11,515 bases of DNA from Candidatus Nitrosymbiomonas sp. (GCA_020724185.1 DYHL01000054.1:1519-13033), one strand, 5' to 3'; shown: positions 1-6,420, numbered from the stretch's first letter. Translations and numbers: made by a program. The notes: generated by a model from the letters alone, not told the origin.

Positions 1-6
1 GTGTCG

Positions 7-11
7 CCTCC
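7..11 (-). promoter_or_regulatory. Shine-Dalgarno candidate for a gene starting just outside the window
   Basis: On the minus strand the last bases before the window edge read GGAGG followed by six bases, so a start codon could lie immediately beyond position 1. By the usual rplJ-rplL-rpoB order this would be rpoB. The start codon itself is not visible, so this is inference from spacing and synteny only. Confidence 0.35.
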
Positions 12-223
12 GCGAGAAGTGGGCACCGCGCCGGGAGGCACGGTGGGTATTGCCAGGCCTAGGTCAGAGAGGTTCGGTCTTCGCGGATCAGAATGGCGGG
101 GCCGCCTGGTCACGTAAACACGAAAGCGGGGCCGGTTCTCCCTGCCTCGCCTTCGCGTTGGTCACTTGCACAGGTTCGCGTGCCCACCACGCCCCGTCGT
201 CGTGCCGAAGAGCCGTGCACACA

Positions 224-253
224 AAGATACCGCTTGGGCCCTTGGCCTGTCAA
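224..253 (-). promoter_or_regulatory. Putative sigma70-type promoter between rplL and the next gene (rpoB expected)
   Basis: Reading the minus strand, TTGACA (248-253) is followed after 18 bases by TATCTT (224-229). The -35 is a perfect consensus; the -10 matches four of six positions. It lies just downstream of the rplL stop and points out of the window, where rpoB is expected, leaving a leader of more than 200 bases. The stretch 1-223 shows no convincing gene on either strand; the plus-strand frames there are antisense shadows. Confidence 0.45.
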
Positions 254-261
254 GAGCCCTT

Positions 262-283
262 GCGGTACCGCCGGTGGTCCGGC
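262..283 (-). other. Small hairpin/palindrome at the rplL stop codon
   Basis: On the minus strand a 5-bp stem with a 4-base loop (270-283, GCCGG/CCGGC) begins at the rplL stop codon and runs into a perfect 10-bp palindrome GCGGTACCGC (262-271). No U-tract follows, so it is not a good intrinsic terminator. It may be an mRNA-end or processing structure between rplL and rpoB, or chance in GC-rich DNA. Confidence 0.25.
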
Positions 284-666
284 TACTTGATTGTGACTGT
301 CGCGCCCTCGGCCTCGAGCTTGGTCTTGACGGCCTCGGCCTCCTGGCGGCTGACCTTTTCCTTGACGGGCTTCGGCGCGCCGTCCACCAACTCCTTTGCC
401 TCCTTGAGGCCCAGTCCGGTGAGTTCGCGCACCACCTTGATCACCTGGATCTTCTTCTCTCCCACGGCCGCCAGGATCGCGTCAAACTCGGTCTGCTCCT
501 CGACCGCCGAGGCAGCAGCCGCCCCCGGCATCGCGGCGATGGCAACGGGCGCTGCCGCTGAAACACCAAACTTCTCCTCGAGCGCCTTGACCAGTTCGGC
601 CAGTTCCAGCACCGTCAGACCGCTGATCGCCTCGATGATCTCTTCCTTGCCAAGCTTTGCTGCCAC
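283..666 (-). CDS. rplL: 50S ribosomal protein L7/L12
   Basis: Encodes the 127-residue L7/L12 stalk protein, which recruits and activates translational GTPases on the large ribosomal subunit. Residues 1 to about 33 form the dimerisation domain that binds L10. An Ala/Pro/Gly-rich hinge follows at about 36-56, and a C-terminal factor-binding domain carries the family signature (LTGLGLKEAKELVDGAPKPV), ending ATVTIK. Length is typical for the family (about 120-130). The start is GTG at 664-666, preceded by a GGGAGG ribosome-binding site seven bases upstream. It follows rplJ after 75 bases and is presumably cotranscribed with it, as stalk proteins generally are, under control of the L10 leader. 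Confidence 0.97.
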   Translation of the reverse strand: MAAKLGKEEIIEAISGLTVLELAELVKALEEKFGVSAAAPVAIAAMPGAAAASAVEEQTEFDAILAAVGEKKIQVIKVVRELTGLGLKEAKELVDGAPKPVKEKVSRQEAEAVKTKLEAEGATVTIK

Positions 667-691
667 GGTAGTCCCTCCCGTCGGTTTCGTT

Positions 692-709
692 CAGTATGGT
701 CAGTATGGT
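692..709. repeat. 9-bp tandem duplication between rplJ and rplL
   Basis: CAGTATGGT occurs twice head-to-tail (692-700 and 701-709) in the short rplJ-rplL spacer, about 26 bases before the rplL start on the minus strand. It could be a simple duplication or part of an mRNA processing or binding site; nothing else indicates a function. Confidence 0.6.
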
Positions 710-741
710 CCTGTTCTGGCGACTGTCTCTCGGCGCGCCGG

Positions 742-1263
742 CTAGGCGGCGGCGCGCTGTTCTCGAATCTGGTCCAGTGCGCGAACGAGCTTGCGCGGAA
801 GGCCGGACAGAACCCCGGCCAAACCGCTCAGGGGCGCCGCGATGCCGCCCACGACCAGGGCAAGGAGCTCCTTGCTGCTCGGAAGATCTGCAAGTACCCT
901 CGTCCGAGCGTCGTCAATGACGGCGCCGGCCAGGATGCCCCCTTTGATCGTCAACTTGCGGGACTGCCGGCTGAACTCCTGGATCACCTTGGCAACCGGC
1001 ACCGGATCACCTGAGGCAAAAGCCGCCGCGGTGGGGCCTTCCAGCTGATGCTCCAGGCCCTCGATGCCAGCCGCGTCAGCGGCGATCCTCAAGAGGCGGT
1101 TCTTCACCACCCGATACTCCGCGCCAACGCTGCGCAGCCGGCCCCGCAACACCGTGATCTCCCCGACGGTTAGCCCCCGGAAGTCCGTGAGAATCACCGC
1201 CGCGGATTTGTCCAGGCGAGCCTTGAGCTGTGCGACCTCTTCTACCTTCTCGGGTCGAGCCAT
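742..1263 (-). CDS. rplJ: 50S ribosomal protein L10
   Basis: Encodes L10 (173 residues), the base of the ribosomal stalk that binds 23S rRNA and carries L7/L12 dimers. The N-terminal rRNA-binding domain is recognisable from VEEVAQLKARLDKSAAVILT through the RVVKNRLLRIA segment (about residues 50-60). The C-terminal helix that binds L12 dimers ends in RKLVRALDQIREQRAAA. The open frame extends further upstream, but the ATG at 1261-1263 is chosen because an AGGAGG site (1275-1280) lies 11 bases before it and L10 homology begins there; the upstream part is leader RNA. In L10-L12 operons the L10/L12 complex commonly represses its own mRNA, and a matching leader lies directly upstream. Confidence 0.96.
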   Translation of the reverse strand: MARPEKVEEVAQLKARLDKSAAVILTDFRGLTVGEITVLRGRLRSVGAEYRVVKNRLLRIAADAAGIEGLEHQLEGPTAAAFASGDPVPVAKVIQEFSRQSRKLTIKGGILAGAVIDDARTRVLADLPSSKELLALVVGGIAAPLSGLAGVLSGLPRKLVRALDQIREQRAAA

Positions 1264-1269
1264 CGGGCC

Positions 1270-1439
1270 CTCACCCTCCTGCAACATAATGGACCCGCCG
1301 CAGGCAGACGGGTCCACACCCGATCCGCTCCTCGGCAGGCGATCTGTGTCCTTAGGCCCGCAAGGCGGGCACCTGCTGTCTCTGGTGCGCGGCCGCCCGC
1401 AGGCGGCCCTGTATGCACTTCCCGCACGGGCATCGAGCC
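1270..1439 (-). ncRNA. L10 leader RNA upstream of rplJ-rplL
   Basis: The spacer between rplA and rplJ, read on the minus strand, contains the conserved L10-leader elements AGAGACAGCAGGTGCC (about 1368-1383), then CCTAAGG, then GCCTGCCGAGG. The order matches the L10 leader family, in which the L10/L12 complex binds its own mRNA. Hairpins are visible at 1391-1409 (GGCCGCC/GGCGGCC), 1356-1370 (GCCCGC/GCGGGC) and 1291-1315 (GGACCCG/CGGGTCC). The last ends 10 bases before the rplJ ribosome-binding site and has only a weak U-rich stretch after it. Control could therefore be by attenuation or by occlusion of translation initiation. Boundaries are approximate; the 5' end is the inferred transcription start. 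Confidence 0.75.
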
Positions 1440-1445
1440 CGCGCG

Positions 1446-1474
1446 ATTGTAGCACGGCCCCTAGCCACCGTCAA
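1446..1474 (-). promoter_or_regulatory. Sigma70-type promoter for the L10 leader-rplJ-rplL unit
   Basis: TTGACG (1469-1474), a 17-base spacer and TACAAT (1446-1451) on the minus strand, with an extended -10 TG (TGCTACAAT). Transcription would begin near 1439, placing the whole L10 leader in the transcript. It gives rplJ-rplL a promoter of their own, separate from the upstream secE-nusG-rplK-rplA transcript. Confidence 0.8.
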
Positions 1475-1508
1475 ACCTGCCGGCCCCTGGGGCGCGCTTG
1501 GTCGCCCG

Positions 1509-2219
1509 CTACTGCGGGCGGGTGACGTCCAGGGCCTTGGCCGGATCTATCCGTATCCCAGGTCCCATTGTGGGCGCGATCACAAGCGACCGCAGATACT
1601 GCCCCTTGGCGGCGGCCGGTCGGGCCCGGGACACAGCGTCCATCAGGGCCACCAGGTTCTCCAGAAGCTGTCCCTCTGGGAACTTCGCCTTGCCCAGCGG
1701 CACGTGAATGATGCCCGCCTTGTCGAGCCGGAACTCGATCTTGCCGGCCTTGATCTCCCGCACGGCGCGGGCCAGATCCATGGTCACGGTTCCCGCCTTG
1801 GGATTGGGCATCAGCCCCCGTGGGCCCAGCAGACGCCCCAACCGGCTCACAAGGCTCATGACGTCCGGGGTGGCCACCGCGACGTCGAACTCCAGCCATC
1901 CACCCTGGATCTTCTCGATCAGGTCCTCGGCGCCGACAACGTCCGCGCCCGCGGCCTCGGCCTCCCGGGCCTTCTCGCCCTTGGCGAAGACCAGGACCCG
2001 TACCGACTTGCCCGTACCGTGAGGCAGCACCACCGTGCCGCGCACCTGCTGATCGGCCTGCTTGGGGTCCACACCCAGGCGGACGTGGGCCTCGATCGTC
2101 TCCTCGAACTTCGCCGTGGAGGTCTCCCGGACCAGGCGGACGGCCTCCTCGGGAGTATGGAGCTGTCGGGCTTCCACCTGCTTGGCGGCCGTGAGGTATC
2201 GCTTGCCGTGACGTCCCAT
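1509..2219 (-). CDS. rplA: 50S ribosomal protein L1
   Basis: Encodes L1 (236 residues; family usually about 230), which forms the mobile L1 stalk that helps release deacylated tRNA from the E site. Family signatures are the N-terminal MGRHGKRYLTAAKQVE, the RLLGPRGLMPNPKAGTVT segment in the middle (about residue 125-140) and the conserved C-terminal region containing TMGPGIRID. Start ATG at 2217-2219 has a GGAGG site about eight bases upstream. It lies 59 bases after rplK, the standard L11-L1 pairing. In many bacteria L1 represses its own operon by binding mRNA that mimics its rRNA site; no site was identified confidently here. Confidence 0.97.
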   Translation of the reverse strand: MGRHGKRYLTAAKQVEARQLHTPEEAVRLVRETSTAKFEETIEAHVRLGVDPKQADQQVRGTVVLPHGTGKSVRVLVFAKGEKAREAEAAGADVVGAEDLIEKIQGGWLEFDVAVATPDVMSLVSRLGRLLGPRGLMPNPKAGTVTMDLARAVREIKAGKIEFRLDKAGIIHVPLGKAKFPEGQLLENLVALMDAVSRARPAAAKGQYLRSLVIAPTMGPGIRIDPAKALDVTRPQ

Positions 2220-2244
2220 CGTAGAACCTCCCTGCGGTGCGAAC

Positions 2245-2257
2245 GGGGCATTGCCCC
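2245..2257 (-). other. Short perfect inverted repeat in the rplK-rplA spacer
   Basis: GGGGCA, one base, TGCCCC lies in the 59-base spacer between rplK and rplA, about 25 bases upstream of the rplA start. As RNA it could form a short stem with a three-base loop. It might be part of an L1 autoregulatory site, but it does not show enough of that motif to claim this. Confidence 0.3.
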
Positions 2258-2278
2258 TCCCGCGCGTGGTGCCTGCGC

Positions 2279-2704
2279 CTACCCGACGACCTCGATGCCC
2301 ATGGACCGGGCGGTGCCCTCGATCATCCTCATCGCCGCCTCTACCGTGGCGGCGTTCAGGTCTGGCATCTTGCGCTCCGCGATCTCCCGCACCTGCTTGA
2401 GCGTCACGGATCCCACCTTGGTCTTGTTGGGCTGGCCGGAGCCCTTGTCCAGGCCTGCAGCCTGCCGCAGCAGCACGGACGCCGGGGGGGTCTTGGTGAC
2501 GAACGTGAAGGTGCGATCCGCGTAGACGGTGATCTCTGCGGGCACGATCGTCCCCGTGAGCTTGGCGGTCCGCTCGTTGTAGGACTTGCAGAACTCCATG
2601 ATGTTGACGCCGTGCTGGCCCAGCGCCGGACCGACCGGCGGCGCCGGCGTTGCCTTCCCGGCCTGGATCTGCAGCTTGACCATCGCCACGATTCTCTTGG
2701 CCAT
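2279..2704 (-). CDS. rplK: 50S ribosomal protein L11
   Basis: Encodes L11 (141 residues), part of the GTPase-associated centre at the base of the ribosomal stalk. The N-terminal domain (MAKRIVAMVKLQIQAGKATP, then the PPVGPALGQHGVNIMEFCK signature) and the C-terminal rRNA-binding domain (TKVGSVTLKQVREIAERKMPDLNA, ending SMGIEVVG) are both complete. Start ATG at 2702-2704; an AGGAGG site overlaps the nusG stop codon, so the two genes are nine bases apart and probably translationally coupled. Same operon as secE, nusG and rplA. Confidence 0.98.
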   Translation of the reverse strand: MAKRIVAMVKLQIQAGKATPAPPVGPALGQHGVNIMEFCKSYNERTAKLTGTIVPAEITVYADRTFTFVTKTPPASVLLRQAAGLDKGSGQPNKTKVGSVTLKQVREIAERKMPDLNAATVEAAMRMIEGTARSMGIEVVG

Positions 2705-2713
2705 CTCTACCTC

Positions 2714-3355
2714 CTACAGCTTCTCTACCTGACCGAAGTCCAACTCGACCGGGGTCTCGCGGCCAAAGATCGAGACGAGAACCCGAACCTTTTCCTTCTC
2801 CGCCATGAGATCGTCCACCAGACCGGTGAAGTCCATGAACGGCCCCGAGGTGATCCTCACCGGCGACCCCTTCTGGTAGGTGATGCGATACTTCGGGGTC
2901 TCGTCCTTCAACTGCCGCAGCAAGGTCCGGACCTCGCGGTCATCGAGCGGGATGGGCCGGTTGCCCGACCCGACGAAGCCGGTCACGCCGGGCGTGTTCC
3001 GGACCACGTACCAGGTATCGTTTTCCAGCTCGCCCTTCTCGTCCACGCGCACTTCAACCAGCACATATCCGGGGAAGATCTTGCGGTCTACCTCCCGGCG
3101 CTTGCCCCCCTTGATTTCCTTCTCCTTCTCGGTTGGGATCAGCACCTGGAAGATCTTGTCCTTCATGTTCATCGTGGCGATGCGGCGTTCCAGGTTGGAC
3201 TTCACCTTCGCCTCGTAACCGGAGTAGGTGTGAATGACGTACCACTTCAGCCGGGGGTCCCGCGCCACGGTCTCTTCCGGCTCGACGGCCTCTACGACCG
3301 GCTCGACCGGCTCATCGGCAAACAGGCCCTTCAGGGGATCGTCAGTCTTCGACAT
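2714..3355 (-). CDS. nusG: Transcription termination/antitermination factor NusG
   Basis: Encodes NusG (213 residues), which binds RNA polymerase at the clamp, promotes processive elongation and links transcription to Rho and the ribosome. After a roughly 35-residue acidic N-terminal extension the NGN domain starts at KWYVIHTYSGYEAKV (about 37). It contains FPGYVLVEV and NTPGVTGFVG. The KOW domain occupies about 160-213 (GSPVRITSGPFMDFTGLVDD, ending FGQVEKL). The frame is open far upstream, but the ATG at 3353-3355 is chosen because it starts five bases after the secE stop and fits the family length. No strong Shine-Dalgarno is visible, consistent with coupling to secE translation. Confidence 0.97.
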   Translation of the reverse strand: MSKTDDPLKGLFADEPVEPVVEAVEPEETVARDPRLKWYVIHTYSGYEAKVKSNLERRIATMNMKDKIFQVLIPTEKEKEIKGGKRREVDRKIFPGYVLVEVRVDEKGELENDTWYVVRNTPGVTGFVGSGNRPIPLDDREVRTLLRQLKDETPKYRITYQKGSPVRITSGPFMDFTGLVDDLMAEKEKVRVLVSIFGRETPVELDFGQVEKL

Positions 3356-3360
3356 TGGCG

Positions 3361-3645
3361 CTACCGCGGCGACGGGGGGAGCAGCACGCGCTTGACCAGG
3401 ACCGTGTAGATGTAGTCGAAGACGCCCAGGTAGACGGCCATCACCATCAGGACCACCACGACCACGATGGTCATGCTGATCAGTTCCCGGCGGGACGGCC
3501 AATCTACGCGGTTCAACTCCACCCATACTTCCCTCAGGTACCCGATGATGCGCTCGACGAACGCCGGCCACCGCCGCGGCGCCGCGGCGCGAACTTGCCG
3601 CTGGGCCGGGCGTGATGCCAGTTTCACGTCTGTCGTGCGGGCCAT
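3361..3645 (-). CDS. secE: Preprotein translocase subunit SecE
   Basis: Encodes the small SecE subunit (94 residues) of the SecYEG channel, which clamps and stabilises SecY in the inner membrane. A basic N-terminal tail is followed by the amphipathic helix (about 29-45), the conserved ELNRVDWPSRREL segment (43-55) and one transmembrane helix (about 58-79), typical of the single-span form. The ATG at 3643-3645 is preferred over a codon 10 residues upstream because it has a GGAGGG site five bases before it. It is the first gene of the secE-nusG-rplK-rplA transcript and has its own consensus promoter at 3712-3739. Confidence 0.95.
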   Translation of the reverse strand: MARTTDVKLASRPAQRQVRAAAPRRWPAFVERIIGYLREVWVELNRVDWPSRRELISMTIVVVVVLMVMAVYLGVFDYIYTVLVKRVLLPPSPR

Positions 3646-3688
3646 CGCTGCCCTCCCTCGTGCTCTCCGACGCAAAAAAAAAGAACCT

Positions 3689-3733
3689 GCGGCCGGACCG
3701 TTGCAACCCTGAGTATACCACGGCGGCCGGACC
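3689..3733. repeat. 11-bp direct repeat flanking the secE transcription start
   Basis: GCGGCCGGACC occurs exactly at 3689-3699 and 3723-3733, 34 bases apart. The second copy lies entirely within the -35/-10 spacer of the secE promoter and the first covers about +6 to +16 of the transcript. The placement fits a regulator-binding pair, although GC-rich words recur by chance. A run of nine T (minus strand; 3674-3682) follows the downstream copy without a good hairpin before it. Confidence 0.5.
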
Positions 3734-3739
3734 TGTCAA
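3712..3739 (-). promoter_or_regulatory. Strong sigma70-type promoter of secE-nusG-rplK-rplA
   Basis: TTGACA (3734-3739), a 16-base spacer and TATACT (3712-3717) on the minus strand, with an extended TG before the -10 (TGGTATACT). Transcription should start near 3705. The -35 box overlaps the stop codon (3736-3738) of the upstream ATPase gene. This promoter makes the core operon independent of the inserted block upstream. Confidence 0.85.
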
Positions 3740-6186
3740 ATCAGCGCGCCCAGGCGGGACGCGATCGTGCGCACAACGCAGTCCATCGCGGCCAGGGCGG
3801 GAGCCGCCTGCTCGCAGGCGACCTCCTCCTGCCAGAGGATGCGCCGGGAGACGACCTCCAGGATCCGGACATCCACCACCACGCGGCTGTAGATCGTCGC
3901 CACGCGTGGGCCCGGGCGCTCCCTCTCGACCTCCTGGAGGACCTCGATGATGCGTCCGGTGAGCACGGCGTCGGCCCCCACCCGGGCGCCGAGCGCTGCG
4001 GTCCGCGCGGGGCTGATCAGGTCGGCCGGTACCCATCCGAGGAGCCGCATCTCGTGCAAGACCCGCGATGCCGGGATCACCTGGAACGGACCGCGCCTGG
4101 CCAGGTCGCTGAGATGGGCCGAGGCCTGCTCCGCCATCGCCCGCGAGAGAGGAGCCTCGTCAGCCAGCGGCGCGATAGCCAGGATCCTGACTTGGGTCAG
4201 ATCCGGAGGCCTTGCGGCTGCTGCGACGGAGGCAGTGCCCAGCCCTGCCGCGGCCAGGGCCGCGGCGGCCACGGCAGACGCTGCGACGCGGCGGGCGACG
4301 GCGCGGGTCCGGTGGGTGAGTAGCCTTCCGGAGTTTGCGACCACAAAGAGCGACGCCACGTTGTGCACCACCGCGGCACCTATTGGCGACAGGAAACCGC
4401 TGCCGGCCAGCACGATCCCAACGATGTTCACCGCCACCGCGAAGCCCCAGATGTTCTGGCGAATGACGACGAGCGCCCGCCGGGAAAGCGCCAGCACCTC
4501 GGGCAGCAGGGCCAGATCATCGCCCATCAGCGCGATGTCGGCCGATTCCAGGGCCACGTCGGTCCCCGCGGCCCCCATTGCGACGCCGACGTCGGCCAGC
4601 ACGAGCGCCGGCGCGTCGTTCACCCCATCGCCTATCATGGCCACGATGCTGCCGCCTGCCTGCAGGTCCCGCACCACGGCGAGCTTCTGCTCCGGGAGCA
4701 GCCCAGCCCGCACCTCGCTGATGCCTGCCTGGCGGGCGATGGCCTGGGCGGTCACCTCGTGGTCCCCGGTCAGCATGACGAGCCGGTGTATCCCCATCTC
4801 CCGGAGGCGATGAACCGCCTCGCGCACGCGCGGCCGCAGCGCGTCTGCCAGGGACACCACGCCCCAGGGTACGCCGTCCACGCGCACGACCAGCGCCGTG
4901 CGTCCCTGCTGCTCCTGCGCCGCCAGGACGGCGGCCGTGGGGTCGTCCGGCCCCAACAGCCGGTGGTTGCCCACCTCGATGCGTGACTCGGCCCAGTGGG
5001 CCTCAACGCCCTGGCCGAAGGTCGCCGTGAATCGCTCGGGATCGGCCAGGGTAATCCCGGACGCCTGCGCGTGGGCAACGATCGCCCGCCCCAGCGGGTG
5101 CTCGGAGCGCAACTCCGCCACCCCGGCCATCCGCAGCACCTCCGAGGCCGTCCTGCCACCCAGAGGCTCTACCGCGACGACAACCGGATTCCCCGACGTC
5201 AGCGTCCCGGTCTTGTCAAACGCCACGGTGGTAACGCGACCCGCCACCTCCAGGGCCACCCCGCCCTTGATCAGCACGCCGCGGCGGGCCGCGTTGCCGA
5301 CGCTGGCCACCACCGCGGTAGGTGTGGCAAGAACCAGCGCGCAGGGGCACGCGATGACGAAAACCGCCATCACCCGCATCAGGTCGTGCGTGAGCACCCA
5401 GACGAGGGCGCCGGTCGCCAGGATCGCGGGCGTGAAGTAGGTCGCGAAACGGTCCGCGATCTTCTGAACCGCCCCTTTCTGCTCCTGGGCGGCCCGCACC
5501 ACCTGGATGATCCGGCCCAGCGTCGTCTCCTGGCCCACGCGGTCGGCCCGCACCACGACCGCGCCGCTCTGGCTGGTGGTTCCCGCGAACACGTGCGCGC
5601 CCGCGTTCTTGTCCACCGGCATGGCCTCGCCGGTAATGGTCGCTTCCGAAAGGGACGCCTCGCCCGAGATTATGGTGCCGTCCACGGGCACCCTGTCGCC
5701 GGACCTTACGAGGACGCGGTCTCCGGGCGCCACCTCCCGAAGCGGCACCTGCACCCAGGCGCCCCCGCGCTCGGCCCATGCCACGTCCGGGGCCAGGCGC
5801 ACGAGTTCGCGCACCGCGTTGCGCGTGCGCTGCAGCGTCACTTCCTCGAGGAACTCGCCGGCAAGCATCATGAACGAAACGACCGCGGCGGCCATGTACT
5901 CGCCAAGGTACGCGGAGCCGGCGACGGCTATGACCACCAGAGTGCCCGCGGTCACCCGGCGGCGCTCAATCATCGCGACGAGCGTGGGATACGCGATGGC
6001 CGCCCCACCCAGCAGCATCGGCAGGACGGCGGCATCGAACCCGACCGCCGCGTCCAGGCCTGGGACCAGGGCAATGAGAATCAGCGCCAGCAGCCCTGCC
6101 GGCAGCATGCCCCGGCGCCACAACGCGGTGCGGAGCGGCGAGACAGGCGCCTTGATGCTGGTAGAGAAGCGCGCGGTCGAGACCAT
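3736..6186 (-). CDS. P1B-type heavy-metal ATPase fused to a CsgG/LpoB-like C-terminal domain
   Basis: An 816-residue protein. Residues 1 to about 625 are a P1B metal-exporting ATPase: four predicted N-terminal membrane segments, actuator motif TGE (185-187), CPC metal site (280-282), phosphorylated DKTGT (Asp324), the P1B SEHPLG (His363-Pro364) and GDGVNDAP (519-526). The last ATPase helix has VVHNVAS (His608-Asn609), resembling CtpC-like P1B pumps rather than typical Cu+ or Zn2+/Cd2+ types; metal specificity is therefore unsettled. There is no N-terminal CxxC HMA domain. After about 625 comes a basic stretch (RTRAVARR) and an Ala-rich hydrophobic segment (634-658) like a signal peptide or ninth helix. 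A roughly 155-residue domain follows that fits the CsgG/TolB-N/LpoB pattern: VRILAIAP, a helix, GADAVLTGRIIEV, then VVVDVRILEVVSRRILWQEE. The extra helix would place this domain outside the cytoplasm. The ATG at 6184-6186 lacks a clear ribosome-binding site and is eight bases after the miniprotein stop, suggesting coupling. Confidence 0.9.
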   Translation of the reverse strand: MVSTARFSTSIKAPVSPLRTALWRRGMLPAGLLALILIALVPGLDAAVGFDAAVLPMLLGGAAIAYPTLVAMIERRRVTAGTLVVIAVAGSAYLGEYMAAAVVSFMMLAGEFLEEVTLQRTRNAVRELVRLAPDVAWAERGGAWVQVPLREVAPGDRVLVRSGDRVPVDGTIISGEASLSEATITGEAMPVDKNAGAHVFAGTTSQSGAVVVRADRVGQETTLGRIIQVVRAAQEQKGAVQKIADRFATYFTPAILATGALVWVLTHDLMRVMAVFVIACPCALVLATPTAVVASVGNAARRGVLIKGGVALEVAGRVTTVAFDKTGTLTSGNPVVVAVEPLGGRTASEVLRMAGVAELRSEHPLGRAIVAHAQASGITLADPERFTATFGQGVEAHWAESRIEVGNHRLLGPDDPTAAVLAAQEQQGRTALVVRVDGVPWGVVSLADALRPRVREAVHRLREMGIHRLVMLTGDHEVTAQAIARQAGISEVRAGLLPEQKLAVVRDLQAGGSIVAMIGDGVNDAPALVLADVGVAMGAAGTDVALESADIALMGDDLALLPEVLALSRRALVVIRQNIWGFAVAVNIVGIVLAGSGFLSPIGAAVVHNVASLFVVANSGRLLTHRTRAVARRVAASAVAAAALAAAGLGTASVAAAARPPDLTQVRILAIAPLADEAPLSRAMAEQASAHLSDLARRGPFQVIPASRVLHEMRLLGWVPADLISPARTAALGARVGADAVLTGRIIEVLQEVERERPGPRVATIYSRVVVDVRILEVVSRRILWQEEVACEQAAPALAAMDCVVRTIASRLGALI

Positions 6187-6194
6187 GGAGGGTA

Positions 6195-6347
6195 CTACAG
6201 GAACCGCCAGACCAGGAAGAGTACTACGGAAGCGGCCACGACCACGGCGGCGACGACGCGACTGGCGCCCGCGCCCCCGTTCACAGCCGCGGCACGGCGG
6301 TCGTGCTCGTGATCGTGATCGAGAATCCCGTGATCGCCTTCGTGCAC
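6195..6347 (-). CDS. 50-residue His-rich, single-span membrane miniprotein
   Basis: A 50-residue protein with two parts: an N-terminal metal-ligand cluster (His at 2, 6, 11, 13, 15, and acidic residues at 3, 5, 10, 12, 14, 16; core LDHDHEHD) and a C-terminal transmembrane helix (about 30-49, ending FLVWRFL). The GTG start at 6345-6347 is chosen over the longer frame (GTG at 6459) because GGGAGG lies seven bases upstream of it and the promoter lies inside the longer frame. It ends eight bases before the P1B-ATPase. Mycobacterial CtpC pumps have a small membrane partner, PacL, with an Asp/His motif; this protein resembles that arrangement but with the motif at the other end. A role as metal-binding partner or stabiliser of the pump is inference. 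Confidence 0.75.
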   Translation of the reverse strand: MHEGDHGILDHDHEHDRRAAAVNGGAGASRVVAAVVVAASVVLFLVWRFL

Positions 6348-6395
6348 TGGCACACCTCCCGGCCGGCGCTCATTTGCGGCCCGCAATGCGCCGTG

Positions 6396-6412
6396 ATCCC
6401 CCCGGGGGGGAT
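6396..6412. promoter_or_regulatory. G/C-tract palindrome, candidate CsoR/RcnR-family operator
   Basis: AT, six C, seven G, AT: a near-perfect palindrome (one central unpaired base) at about +2 to +18 of the promoter for the miniprotein-ATPase pair. AT-flanked C/G tracts in this position are characteristic operators of CsoR/RcnR-family metal sensors, and a gene of that family is present in this window. Binding is inference. Confidence 0.5.
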
Positions 6413-6420
6413 ACATTGTC

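Noticed and set aside
50..745. 231-codon plus-strand frame opposite rplL
   Set aside because: It overlaps rplL entirely and has no family resemblance or ribosome-binding site.
1264..1455. N-terminal extension of rplJ
   Set aside because: The extension coincides with the L10 leader RNA and L10 homology begins at the ATG at 1263.
1413..3409. Long plus-strand frames opposite rplA, rplK and nusG
   Set aside because: Antisense shadows of universally conserved genes; low-complexity His/Arg/Leu-rich translations with no motifs.
3671..3700. Intrinsic terminator before secE (T9 run on the minus strand)
   Set aside because: The bases before the T-run form only a weak stem, and the run lies inside the secE leader downstream of a strong promoter.
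3640..3760. Attachment-site copy of the tRNA-Trp 3' end at the far edge of the inserted block
   Set aside because: No stretch resembling the tRNA 3' end was found there by eye, and no integrase gene lies in the block.
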